Assembly (NCBI GenBank): GCA_017506865.1
Contig: JAFCMP010000135.1
Location: 682,001 to 746,000, forward strand
DNA: 64,000 nt
Origin: Tribonema minus
Lineage: Eukaryota > Sar > Xanthophyceae > Tribonematales > Tribonemataceae
Direction of reading: 5' to 3'
The position numbers were made by a program, and so were the translations under genes. Below, in pieces: positions 11,959 to 24,300 of this stretch. The notes beneath the pieces were generated by a model. The model was not told the origin of the DNA, did not search any database, and saw nothing but the letters and a program-made list of their open reading frames with translations. The first letter of the stretch is position 1, and every line of letters begins with the position of its first letter.

Positions 11959-12738
11959 GCGCGGTCGCTGCCGCATGCGCGCTGCGTGCGAGGTTGAGCT
12001 TGGAGGACCAACAGGGCGGTCGGCTAGGGGCAAGGCCATGATCTTCCACCCCCTCTAACCCTAGTTGCAGCGCGCGCAGGGCGAAGGGGGTTGACCCCCT
12101 TGTGATGGAACTGCACGCATCGGACAGCCGGGTCTCGTTGTCACTGGTGCCTCCGTCGCAGTTTTGCGCGGCGCATTTTGGCCCTTGGCAGGGGGGGGGG
12201 CGGGGGCATATAGGTCACTGCGCGGGAAGATGTGAGATAGGGACACACGGAGGGACAGGAGACAGCCTAGCTGGCGCGTGTTGCCACTGCTGAGTCTGCT
12301 GTATCAGTTGTGCAGCCTCAGGGCTACGCGCATGAGTAGGCTGCCGCCATAATGCGCGCGGCCTAGTTTTGATTTTGGGGCGGCAGAATGACACACAGTT
12401 TGGGCATGGCCCTGAGCGTTGATGCATGTGCATATCAGGTCCTGTGTTTCTTGTCGCATCGGTGGCGTGTGTCCATTGCGCTGTTGCTGGCGTCATTGCG
12501 TTCTGTTGGGACTGCCCTCATCGTCCACTTCCTTGTTGATGAGCGTGCTTATGCGCTGCGCAACCATGACCTCACACATCCTGCATTCCCAACATGGCAC
12601 GCCAGCAGGCACAACAGAAAGAGGCCCCTGTCGTGCAGCGGTCAAATGAAGCTGTAACCATTGTGATGCTGTGATGATGACGACAAAAAACCCTCAACCC
12701 CCCCCCCCCTTCTAAGCCCCCCACCCCCCCATCGCCCC
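11959..12738. other. Convergent intergenic region
   Basis: This lies between the stop of cytochrome c1 and the stop of the GPX-like gene. It contains two short homopolymer runs (G near 12190, C near 12700). No coding region was recognised; it probably holds both 3' UTRs. Confidence 0.4.
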
Positions 12739-15138
12739 CTACACGACGTTGTTGTAGTAGTTGAGGCCCAGCTTGAACGCGTACTCGCTGCGCTCCGCCT
12801 CCGCCTGCGCCTTCACCCACGATGTCGCGTACGGGCGCCCTGGCGGCGGCAGCGGCGCGCCGCGCACCGCCGCCGCAATGTCGTCCTCCACGAGCCCCAG
12901 CGCGAGCTGGCGCGGGTAGCGGCGCAGCGGGCGGCCGTCCGCGCCCAGCAGGAACTTCTCAAAGTTGAGCGTGATGCGCGCGATGCCGTTCGGGTTCTTG
13001 AGCGAGCGGCACAGGTACTTGTACAGCGGGTGCGCCGTGTTGCCGACGATGTCGACCTTGTCCGTCACGACGGCGACGGGGTACTGCCCGAAGCCGTAGA
13101 ACTGGTAGAATTTAATTTTGACGACGCGGTCCTCGTCTGCCTCAAAGTACCCCTGGTCCGTCGGGACGACGATGACGTGGAGCCCCTCGCGGCCGTACCT
13201 GCGCGCAGGGGGGGTACGTAGGTATGCATGCGTCAGGGGGTATGCAGGTATATGGGCAGACGCAGGCCTCGCGCCCCTTTCAAGTACGCAGCGCGTTAGG
13301 CGGTATGCAGGCATGTACACGGGCAGACGCAGGCCTGGTCCGTCGGAAAGTGCCCCTCTAAAGTACGCAGTGCGTTCGGTGATAGTAGGAACAACAGGAA
13401 CATGGGCAGACGCAGGCCTGGTCCGACAGAAAGTGACCCCGTTTGAGGGGGGGCAGCGGGGGGGGGGGGGGGCATGGCCAGCCCTCGCCGATGCATGTGC
13501 AGAAGGTGCACTGGTGTGACATTTTGGTAAATAACTCAGCGGCGACAGCGGTGGTGGAGAAGTCAAGGTCGATGTGAGAGCTTTGCATGTGATGCGAGGG
13601 GCTTCGCACATTGGTGCAACAATAAATTGATGGCTTTTGGTGTTTCGCGAGTGAGCTTGGAGTGAGCGCGTCGCTGAGCGCACAGCCTCGCCATGGGGCC
13701 TGAAAGAGGGCCGGCTGCGCAGCGGCACGTGGGCGCAGCAGTGCTGCCCTGGCACCTTCGAACGGCACCTGAGAGCATTGATCACCGGCAATGTGTCGTG
13801 TGCCTAACCCTAACCCTAACCCTAACCCTAAGTACGGCGCTGGATGCGCGCAGACACAGCGGAGCGCTGAGCACGCCGAGTCGCACGTTGGTGGTGCTTG
13901 AGCATGCGGGGGCTCGCTGATGTGTGTAGGTTGCTGCTTCGAGGTGGAAAGGTACATGATAGTCAACAGCTGAAGACGCTGCTGCTGCCGGCACCAGTGG
14001 CGCTGTAGCGGCGGCGTGCTGACCTCAGTTTTGAGCCATAACTGAACACCAAGAAGACGGCAATCCAGAGTGCACTCTTCATTGCTGAAGGGAGAACTTT
14101 CAAAATAGGTGCGCCTCCTGGAACTCATGACACAGCAAGGCGGTGTGCAACATCTGTCCAAAAGTGCTGAGCGTCAATGCACCATTCAGTCAACAGCTGC
14201 CGCGGCTCAAGCGAGCGGTCAGCATGAGACAGTCAACTTACGGTAGCCCTAACCTTGCCACTTTGCCTGACGCACCTGGGCCATGGTCAGAGTCACACAG
14301 GGCAAGGTAGTTGTTGCCTAGAACGCCAAGTCAATGCCTGCTTGTCTTCGTGCGAACTTCCTTGATGTTGATTCGTCGTTTATTTTGTGGGTAATACATG
14401 CATACAGTGTTGAACTCTGCTTGCGCGCACGTGTGTGCGGCATCAAAAGCCCCCCTGAGAGACAGGCACGCACGTATTAAAAGTGTTATGTGCAACAAAG
14501 ATCTTCGCTGATTCGCGGTTTTCAACTCACGCATATCTGCAACTGGGCTGTTGCAAAACTCACTTGTTGGCCATGTTGACAATGTCAGGCATCTGCTGCA
14601 TGGCAGCAGGATCGTCCAGCTTGCCATTGATGACCAGAGTCGCCTTAGGTCCCAGCAGCTTGCCAACAGGTATTTGCTTGCCGTTGTATGGCATCGTGAA
14701 GTCGAACGCGCTCACCGCAGCCTTCTCTGCTGCTGATTTTGGCACCGCCACTTCTTGTACAGGGGAAGCAGCAGATGCTTCTTCTACAGGGGCAGCAGCA
14801 GAGGCTTCTGCTGCCGGCGCAGCAGCAGCAGAGGCTTCTGCTGCCGGCGCCGGTGCTTCATCGTCTGCGAAAGCTGCTCCTGATCTTGATAGCCAGAACG
14901 CCCCCCCCGATGCAGCTCCCGCAGCCGCCTTTTCTATGACCCCTCTCCTCGACATCGCACGCTGCTGCTGCGGCCGATTTTCGCCAGCGGAGGCATCTGA
15001 GGGCGTCGCTGCAGCCCGTGTTCTGCATGCATGTTGCCTGTGTGTGTGTGCGCCGCACGTCGAAGGGCGGTGGTAGGCTTCTGTCAGCACCGGCGCCAAG
15101 CAGAACGCTCCGCCTATCGCCACCGCTGTGAACCTCAT
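12739..15138 (-). CDS. Glutathione-peroxidase-fold protein, predicted thylakoid lumen, catalytic Cys absent
   Basis: Exons 15138-14564 and 13198-12739 join in phase to 344 residues. The leader has three parts: a signal-like MRFTAVAIGGAFCLAPVL, a Ser/Arg/Gln-rich stretch, and a twin-arginine segment (SRRG, residues 63-66) with hydrophobic core and AFA before DD (about 91). This suggests plastid import and then Tat transport to the lumen. A repetitive Ala/Glu/Pro linker follows. The domain starts SAFDFTMPYNGKQIPVGKLL and continues through VIVVPTDQGYF, TAHPLYKYL and ITLNFEKFLLGADGRPLRRY, all matching GPX landmarks. Where GPX has its Cys/Sec loop there is VINGKLDDPAAM with no Cys, and the WNFEKFL Trp is Leu. 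Peroxidase activity is therefore doubtful. The upstream GTG frame is ignored because ATG 15138 gives a good signal sequence. Confidence 0.75.
13254..13440. repeat. Tandem repeat in the GPX-like gene intron
   Basis: Three related blocks around GGGCAGACGCAGGCCT begin near 13255, 13322 and 13403, followed by AAGTACGCAG-type segments. Spacing is about 67-81 bases. A G-homopolymer follows near 13460-13472. Confidence 0.65.
13803..13831 (+). repeat. Interstitial CCCTAA tract
   Basis: About four and a half perfect CCCTAA units lie inside the intron of the GPX-like gene. Confidence 0.9.
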
Positions 15139-15355
15139 GCTGCTGCTGCAATGCTGCGTCACTCCACTCCTTCGCGTGCGTGATTCTCTTCAAACAAAAC
15201 AAACAAGTCTTGCAGTCTAGAAAGGCAAACATCACTATTAGCAGCAGCACCTCCAGATGCGCACTAGGACAGGGTTGGTTGTAGTGCATGCGAATGACGG
15301 ATTGTTGAGAGCCCACGAGTGGCTTGCGCTTGCTGTTGCCTCAGAAAGGGCCAGC
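15139..15355. promoter_or_regulatory. Divergent promoter region, GPX-like / PPR genes
   Basis: Only 217 bases separate the two start codons, which point away from each other. Both genes probably encode organelle-targeted products, so shared regulation is possible. No specific box was recognised. Confidence 0.5.
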
Positions 15356-18300
15356 ATGACCAGATGCTGGGCGGCCGCCGCTGTGGGGGGGGCTGCTGTG
15401 GGTCTTGGACCGCGGCCAGCGGCAGGCGTCCGACTGCCTTGGAATCATGGCGGTGCAGCACGCAAAGTGGCAGCTCGCAGCAACTCTGCGTCCATGATAG
15501 CTTTGAACGGAGCCGCTGGAGGGGAGAAGCTGCCTTCGATGTCGATGCAGCGACCGCCGCCGACAGCAGGAGGGCAGCACCATGACTTGGTCCTGGAATC
15601 CTACAACCAGCCGCAGACAGCCCCAGACAGCGAAGGCGTCAGTGAGGCGGCCGTGATGGAAGTCATGGCGGGCATGATTGCTGATCAGGACTATGCTGGC
15701 GCAGTGGACGAGTTCGAGTGCGCCATCGAGGAGAGGGGTCTGAAGCCCTCAGCAGATGCTTATGCATTGGCGCTGCAGGCCTGCGAGAGGTATGTTGGCC
15801 TTACGTCAAACTCATTTCATGTCGGAGCACTTCAGTACACCGATGCGATCATGGCTGGCTGACTCTAAACATCTGCTGACAATATCATGCTGATCAAATC
15901 ATTCGACGCACCCAGTTGCAGTTGCAGTTGATGGCCATGCCGTGCTACGGAGGATGTGCATAACAGGCGCACAAAACGCTTGTGGCTCGTTCAATGTCAA
16001 GGCGTTGCTGCTGAGGCAGTATTTTTATCTTCACGATCCTGCGGTCTGCAGTTCAGCACGCATGGCGCCATCGCTCAAGCCCTTGCCAGGTGATAGGGTA
16101 GCAAACGTTGGGGCTGTGTATGTAGCGGCTAAGCTCACAGCAAGCAACGATGCGCCAGCGTCAGTTAAATTTGCGGCACTGGTGCAGCAACTGGTGCAGA
16201 TGCATCAGATAGGAAATGTGTACAACTTGCGGTGCTGGTGCTCCTCATGTAGGCCATAGTTGAAATGCGGGAGAGAGTCAAGTGAGGCGCTCCTGTGAGA
16301 TTTCAAATCAGACTCATCTACCAGCTACAGTGCGTTCGGCACATGTCAGCACTACTTCAACAATTGATAATCACCAGCTATCACTATGGAATAGGCAATG
16401 TGTAGGTTGGGGGAAAGTACCTCACACGAAGACAGGATCAGATCAGACATCATCTGACCCACACTCCGGTAATTGAAGCTTGGAAAAAGCATTTCTATCA
16501 CGCAAGAACGCTGGCGGCAACTGCTGGCAACGGATCGGCTACATTGTGCTGAGTTGCGTTGCTTTTTGCTCTGGTCAGCACACAGCATGATGGCTGCGCG
16601 CACAGTCGCGGGCAGAGCAGAGACATTTGGCGCAGGGGCCGGCACGCCCGTCAGGCTGTTACCACTGCCTCACCGTCTTGAGATGCAGCAGATGCTTGCG
16701 CGCGGGCCTCTATCACTCTTCATGACGGCCGGCGCACGGTCGACGACAGCCGTGCGCGCTGCGGCATGCGCAGCGTCGATGAGGCCCGCAGCCGCAGCTT
16801 GCGGCGGGGTTGACGCTGCGCGCGGTGGCGCTCACAGGGATCAGACCCCGCCGCCGCCACAGCATCACACTGCCGCGTCAGCTACTAGTAGTGTATCTTA
16901 GTAGCGCATCAGATTTACTCTGTGAGCGGTGCCCTCGCTTTGCAAACAAAGTGCGCCGCGCTTTGGTGCTTTCTTCGCCCGTGCCTCAACAACTGCAGAG
17001 CCAACAAGTAAACAAGTAGTGGCGCTGGCGGCGCGCACGCTGGCGCTCAGACAAGGGATCAAACGCCGCCACTGCCATGCCATTCCGCTGCCGCATCTCA
17101 TGCTTTCTTTTCTGCCTGCCTCTCAATGACTGCAGAGTCAATAAGCGCTGGGGCTGACGGCACGTCATCGTGCTGCCGCTTCGTGTGCCCTCTTCTTCGC
17201 CCGCCCCTCAACAACTGCAGAGTCAACAAGTGGTGGCGCTGGCGGCGCGCACGCTGACGCTCACAAGGCATCAGACGCCGCCACCGCGACGTCATCTCAC
17301 TGCCGCTTTTTATGCTTTCTCGCCCGCCCCTCGCTGACTGCAGAGTCAACAAGCGGTGGGGCTGGCGGCGCGCGATGGCGCTCGTGGAGGACATGGAGGC
17401 GGCGGGCGTCGCGGCGCGCCTCGAGCACTTCCGCAGCGCCGTCGTCGCGTGCAGCAAGACCAAGCAGTGGCGGCACGCGCTGCCGCTGCTGGCGCGCATG
17501 CGCGCGGCGGGCGCGGTGCCGGACGTGCAGACCATGACGGCGGCGATCTCTTCGTGCCCGCCGCAGCAGGCGGACGACGCGCTGTCGCTCATGCAGGAGA
17601 TGCGCAGCGAGGGCCTCGGTGAGAGGGGGCTGGTGTACTTGAGTGAACCTTGTACTTTGGCTGTACTCAAGTGAATCATCAGTTTACTCTACTTAGGTGT
17701 ATCAGAAGAAGAAGTAGGCGGACGACGCGCCGTCGCTCACGCAGGAGATGCGCAGCGAGGACCTCGATGTGAGCTGCTGGTGTACTAGGGGGCGAATCTT
17801 CAGTGTACGCTAGCTGCATTTCAGGGAGAAGCAGGCGGATGATGAGCTGTCGCTCATGCAGCAGATAAGCGGCGAGGGCCTCGGTGAGAGACAGCTAATC
17901 GCGGTGATGGTGCACCTGCAGTGAACAGCTTAGTGTATCCTCTGATGCCAATGTACTTGAACGATCTGCTCTGTAGAGTCTCATAGTACTCTGCGGCAGC
18001 TGGAGCACGACGCTCTACCGCTGATGCAGGAGATGCGCAACGAGGGCCTCGGGATGGGACTGGTGCACTGCAGTGAATTTCAGTATCCTTCGGCTGTACT
18101 TCAAGAAGCAGGCGGACAAGGTGCTTTCACTCATGCTGGACATGCGCAGCAGCCAGGGCTTCGGGGTGAGCGCTGATGTGCTCAGTGAGGCCTCTGGTGC
18201 GCTCTGACTATACTGCAAGTGCACACTTCAAGTGCCGACTGGCGCAGTTCCGCCGGTGGTGGGGCGTCACCTAACACTTCTGCCCTCCCCCCCTCCCCTT

Positions 18301-21300
18301 CCCCCTCATGCGCAGCCCCGAATGAGGTGACATACAACGTGGTGCTGAGCATCTGCGCGCAGGCGGGGCGCTGGGCGAGCACTGCCACGCTGCTGGAGGA
18401 GATGCGCTCGGAGGGCCACCAGCCGACGCCGTACCAGTACAACTGCGCGTTTGCGGCGTGCGAGCGGTCGCAGCGCTGGCGCGAGGCGGTCGCGCTGTAC
18501 CGCCGCATGCGCGCCGACGGGCTGCGGCCGACGGCGCTGTCGTACACGCACCTGGTGAGGGGAAACTAAAGTTGAAATTGGCGTTACTTGCAGAAAGCGG
18601 CAGCGTGAGGCGGTCGCGCTGCACCGCCGCATGCGCGCCAAGAGGCTGCGGCCGACAGCGCTGTCGTACACGCACCTGGTGAGGGGATCACTGTATAAAA
18701 TTGAAGTTGAGCTCAAACTTGAAGTTAGTACGTGACGCCCCAGTGACGGCGCCTAGAGGGATCTGTCTGTGAAGCGCAGTTGAACTTGAAGTTGATACTT
18801 GACACGCCCCAGTGATGGCGCGAGCCTGTCGCGGTGTACAGGCGCTTGCGTGCCGACAGGCTGCGGTTGACGACGCAGTCGTACACGCACCTAGTGAGGG
18901 GGGGGGGCTGTATGAAGTTGATTTCACATCCGCTGTCCAGGCCTTCACATGGAATACGTTGCTGTTGCCGGTCTCGTCGGTGGTTGCAAGCGCGGCGCGC
19001 AAAGTGCAGGCCCGCGCCGCTGCAGTGCGCGATCCGATTTACTGTGTTCGCTGGTTTCAGGGCCTTTGAGGTGGCGCGCTGCACCCGCGGTCGCGCACGG
19101 TCTGCAGCGCTGCGCCGCTGCGCTGCGGCCCGCGCCGCGGCCCCCGCGCTCTCCTCGTCTGAGCGCTGATGACGTGAGCAGGCAGCGGTATGCTGCGCGC
19201 TGTGCCCGAGGAATTGGTGCAACTTCGAGGAGCTGTCTCTGTCCAACTGCTTCTCGGACGTGCATACGCAAAACGCCTCCCACCGAGGCGCTTTCGCTCC
19301 TTGACGTTTGCTCACAGCATCGTCGACAGCTTGCACTGGCATGCAAACACACTGTTGTCCGCTGTTGTCCGCCCCCCGCGTTTGGCTTCATCCGCTCACT
19401 TGAAGTCTGTGCGCGGCGCCGTCACTGCGTCTGCTCTGCGGCGGCAGGTGAGCGTGCTGGAGCGCGGCAAGCGGCGCAAGCAGGCGGTGGCGGTGCTGGA
19501 GGAGATGCTGGCGGAGTCGCCGCGCGAGAGCGTTGTCAACTTCAACATCCTGATGAACGCGTGCGCCAAGGTGAGCGCGGCGCGCCAAAACTGTTGACTA
19601 CCAGCAAATGCGATTGGGATTTAGAAGTATTATCTTTGAGTAGTTAAAGTTGATTCATTTTGAAAAAGCTAGTCGCGGCGGCGCCTGTCATCTTCAACCG
19701 GTGATGCTGCGCTTTGCCTGCCGCGTGCAGGCACCCATGTCAACGGCTGTCTGACCGCCAGTCATTTTGAGCCTGGCATGCCTACCAGTTGTTTTGAGTC
19801 TGGCGTTGTTGCAGTGTATGTCTGCCACGCATCCGCTGCACGCACTCTGTCACTCACGCGCCACCCCACTGCATTCTGTGTTTGTTGTGGTGCATGCAAC
19901 GCCGTGCTTCAGTGCGAGGCTGTTGACGTCTCTCGTTGGCCGCGCAAGACTGCCGATGGGGCGGCACGCGGCGACGCTGTCTGTGCAGCCTTCCGCTGTG
20001 AATTCACACTGCAGCGTGGGTTTGTCATTGTGCATATATGACGCCTGCCGCTGCATCTCACCACTGTTGAGGCTGACAAATGCATCGCTCCCGATTGGCC
20101 AGGCGCGCCACTGGGTGCACGCGGCGGCGCTGTTTGCGGAGATGCGGGCTGCAGGCATCGCGCCTGACGTCGTCTCGTACAACACGCTCATCAACGCGTA
20201 CGCGCGGTGCGGGCGCGTCGCGGAGGTGAGGCCGCATGCATACATACCTAGGGTAGCGTCACCACTTTAACTTCAAGTGCTCCACATGTGAAGCTGCGTC
20301 GCTCACGAGGCATTCATTGTGAAATCCGCAGTAGCACAGATATCATGCCGACGTTGCTGTAAGCCGGCGCAGTGAACTTCAAGTGCTGCGCATCTGCAAC
20401 CGTGCAGTACGCGAGCGCGAATCTGAAACGCGCAGTCCCGAGCACGGCGCAGGCATCGTAGCGCTGTCCACAGCTGTCTCCACGGGATGGTGCTGGCGAC
20501 ACGCCGCAGGCATTGAGGCATTGTGTGCCGCAGCGGCGCTGGCGCGAACTACGCCACCGCAGCCTGCGGTGTCGGCAGGCAAGCGTCCACGTGGGAGCGA
20601 TGTCTGCAGCTCACACTGAGCACGGATGCTTTGTGATGCAAGCAGAGGACGCTGGCGCCAGCGGTGAGCGCTGACGGCAGCGGCAGCGGCGGGAGATGCG
20701 CGGGACGCGCCGCGTGCCGCAGGTGCCGCGACAGCGGCAGCAGCGGCGGCAGCAGAGGCGGCGGCGGCGGCGCCACCATCGCCCTGTCAGAATTGCGTAG
20801 ATGCCACGTCTCAGCGCTGATGTTATGCAATGCGAGACACGTGTCACCGAGGTCCCGCAATAACTGCCGCAGCCACATTCTCTCACGGCGCAACTCTCTG
20901 TGGTGAAAGGCAAGGTGCAGTGTATGTTACGGCAGCTTCTCAAAAACTTGAAATAATTCACATAAACGTCAGATTACTCACGCGCGCCCCGCGCCGCAGG
21001 CAGAAGACGCGCTGCACGAGATGGCGTGCGCGGCGGCCGCGGCGGCGGCGGCGCCCGGCGGCAGCGGCGGCGCTGCGCTCGCCGCCCCCGACGTCGTCAC
21101 GTACGGCACGGTGATGCAAGCGTGCGCCGCGTCGGGCCAGGGGCAGCGCGTGCTGGACCTGTTTGAGGAGATGGTCGCGGCGGGCGTGAAGCCGAACGTG
21201 ATGGCGTACCGCGGGTGCATCATCGCGTGCGAGCAGCGCGGGCGCTGGGAGGAGGCGCTGGCGCTGTTTGACCGCATGTGCGCGGAGGGCGGCGCGCTGG

Positions 21301-24300
21301 AGCCGGATCGGGTGAGCTTGCGCAGCCGCGGCGTACGTACAACATGTCTACATGTATATTTATATCCAATTGGTGACAGTATAAGCATGTACCAATGTAC
21401 CTTCACACTCATGTGCACATGAAGAAGTACCAGTGTACTCACATGCTTTGAAGTACATGAATCGGGTGAGCTCGCGCAGCCGCAGCGGCGTGTGCTCAAT
21501 AGTATCATCGTCCAGGATATGCATATACATCCACATACGCAGTGTACAAGCGACTGGCCCGCTTAGGGTTGAGATAGGGTTAGGATTAGGGTTAGGCACC
21601 GGCCCGCTTGCACGCGATTCTTGCCTGCACTGCGACCGGGGCAAGCTGACGACGGGCGGCAGTTGACGCCGCGGAGCGCCTGCAGCTGCACGTGTCGCGA
21701 GCCGTTTCTGCAAAAGCGCGCTCGTGTGACAGCGCACGCAGGCGCAACAGCGCTGCCGCCGCCGTTGAGTTGCGCGTCTCTCGCCGGGCGTTGCGCGTGA
21801 GAATCCTGACGCTTAGGGGGGGGGGGCGACAGCCTGACCTAGAACACATGCCGGCGCCGCCGAAGATTGCTTACACGCGCCCCCGCTGCCGCACAACGCC
21901 CCCCCCCCCCCCCCCCCCCCCTTCCCCTGCCTCGGCAGGTCACATACAACAGCGCGATCGCGTGCTGCGCGCACCTGCGGCTGTGGCGGCGCGGCGTGGC
22001 GCTGCTCGACGACATGCGGCAGCGCGGCGTCACGCCCGACCAGTACTCGTACAACAGCGCCGTCGCGGCGTGCGTCAAGGCGCGCCAGACGCAGCAGATG
22101 GCCGCCGTGCTCGCGCGCATGCGCGAGGCGGGCTTCTCGCCGGACCTCGTCACGTACAGCAACCTCATACAGGTGCGCGCGCAACGACGCCACACCATCA
22201 TCTGCAGTACTCCAACTTCGTGTAAGGTCAACTGCGTGTAGCTGTTTGATGTGCTGTGCGCATGCGCGAGGCGGGCTTCTCGCCGGACCTCGTCACGTAC
22301 AGCAACCTCATACAGGTGCGGGTCTCATCTGCAGTACTTCAACGATTTCATGTAACTTCAACTGTGATGTGCTGCGCGCATGCGCGAGGCGGGCTTCTCG
22401 CCGGACCTCGTCACGTACAGCAACCTCATACAGGTGGGTCTCGTCTACATATGCTTCTACTTCACTGACGTCAGTTCAGCGCTCTACCATGTCTCGACAG
22501 CACCCTCTCCTGCCATGTGCTCCCCCCCCCCCCCCCTTCCCCTCCTGCCGTTGCACCGTGCCGCAGTGCTTCGGCTACGCACGTTTCTGGGGGCAGGTCG
22601 ATTCTCAGAATCAGTTGTCGGACGACCAACAGGCGCTGTTAAGATCGTTTGCTAACGCTAATTTGACGCTCCACAACATCTCGACAGCACCCCCCCCCCC
22701 GTTCCCCTCCTGCTGCTGCACAGTGCTGCAGTGCTTCGGCGATGCTCGCCTCTGGGGGCAGGTCAATCCTCGGAATCTTTGTCAGACGACCAACAGGCGC
22801 TGTTACGATCGTTCGCTAACGCTAATTTGACGCTCCACAACATCTCGACAGCACCCCCCCCCCCCTTCCCCTCCTGCTGCTGCACCGTGCTGCAGTGCTT
22901 CGGCGATGCTCGCCTCTGGGGGCAGGCCAATCCTCGGAATCTTTGTCGGACGACCAACAGGCGCTGTTGGGATCGTTCGTTTACGCTTCTTTGACGCTCC
23001 ACAGTGTCTCGACAGCACCCCTCACGCCATGTGCCCCCCCCCCCCCCCCCCCCCCCTCTCTGTTGCACCGTGCCGCAGTGCTTTGGCGACGCGCGCCTCT
23101 GGGGACGCGCCGTGCAGCTGATCGAGGAGATCAAGACGGCGGGCGCGGGCATGCCGGACGCCGTCTGCTACAACGGCGCTATTAACGCGTGCGCCAAGGT
23201 GAGCCGCGCGCGCGCTGCGCCCCGCGCATTCATCGCGCTCCTGCGCTCCCCAGAGCGTGCCAGCGAGCGACGCTAGCGCGTGCCGCGGCGGCGGCGGCGC
23301 ACGGCCACCGCCAGTCAGCGCAGCATGACCGTGCGCTCGCTGCGAAGTCGCTGCGCACGCGCGTTACTTGCTCAAAGCTCGCTGTTCCCAGTCCGGCCAG
23401 CTTGCATCTTGGTCGTTCCGTGCGCATGAAGCTTGCTGCTCTTAAGGTCGTTAAGCACGAGCCGTTGTGACGGCGTAGCATCGTCAGCCTTTGTGAGGTG
23501 CGGCGGCCGTGCGCGGTTCACACTGTTTGCTGCAGCGCGCCGTCAACGCACACGCGAAGGCAAGCCTGTCCTGCTTTCTTGTTGTCTGTGATGGTGTTGC
23601 ATATGCTGTGGAGAGACGGCTGCAGCGGGTGACTGAGCACCGCTGCCAGTATGCGCAGACGACTTCCCGTCTCGTGCTTATGGTGCTGCGTGCGGGGCAG
23701 CAGCATTGCCGCAGTGGCGCAGGGCGCCAGCGAAGAACCGAGCATCGTCACCTTTGCCACACAGATTTCCAGCACCTCTGATCCTGTCCCCAATGCTGTG
23801 CGCAGTGCTGCTGCTGCGGTGCGGCGCGGCGCGGCAGTGAGCAAGCATCACTGCCGTTCGTGTACGGATTCTGTGAAAGCGAATTTCTGCTGTCCGTGAT
23901 ACTACTGCGGGTGGTGCCGCCGCTGCGGCGCGCCCGCTGCGATGCAGTGCCGCGCAGCACTGCCGCCTCTCGCTTCGACATTGATGTTTCTCCCATTTGC
24001 TCGATGCTGTGCGCGGCGCCGCTGCAGCACAGTGCTGCCACTATGATGTGGTGCTGAACTGCTGTGCTCCTTTCTGTCATTGGTGCTGCCTGCTGCTGTG
24101 GCGCAGTGCGTCTTCGAGCGAGCATCGCTGCCGTTACTTTACGGAGTCATTGAAAGCACATTCCTCCTGTCCATGCTGCTGCGCACGGCGCTGCCGCTGC
24201 GGCGCGGCGCTGCGCAGCACTGCTGCCACGCTTGTTCATCTTCTCTTCTGTCAATTGATGCCTTGCGCGGCGCAGTGCGGCGAGTGGGAGCACGCGGAGC

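Noticed and set aside
12739-15138. Selenocysteine (in-frame TGA) in the GPX-like protein
   Set aside because: No TGA lies in frame at the active-site loop; the position is simply replaced by other residues.
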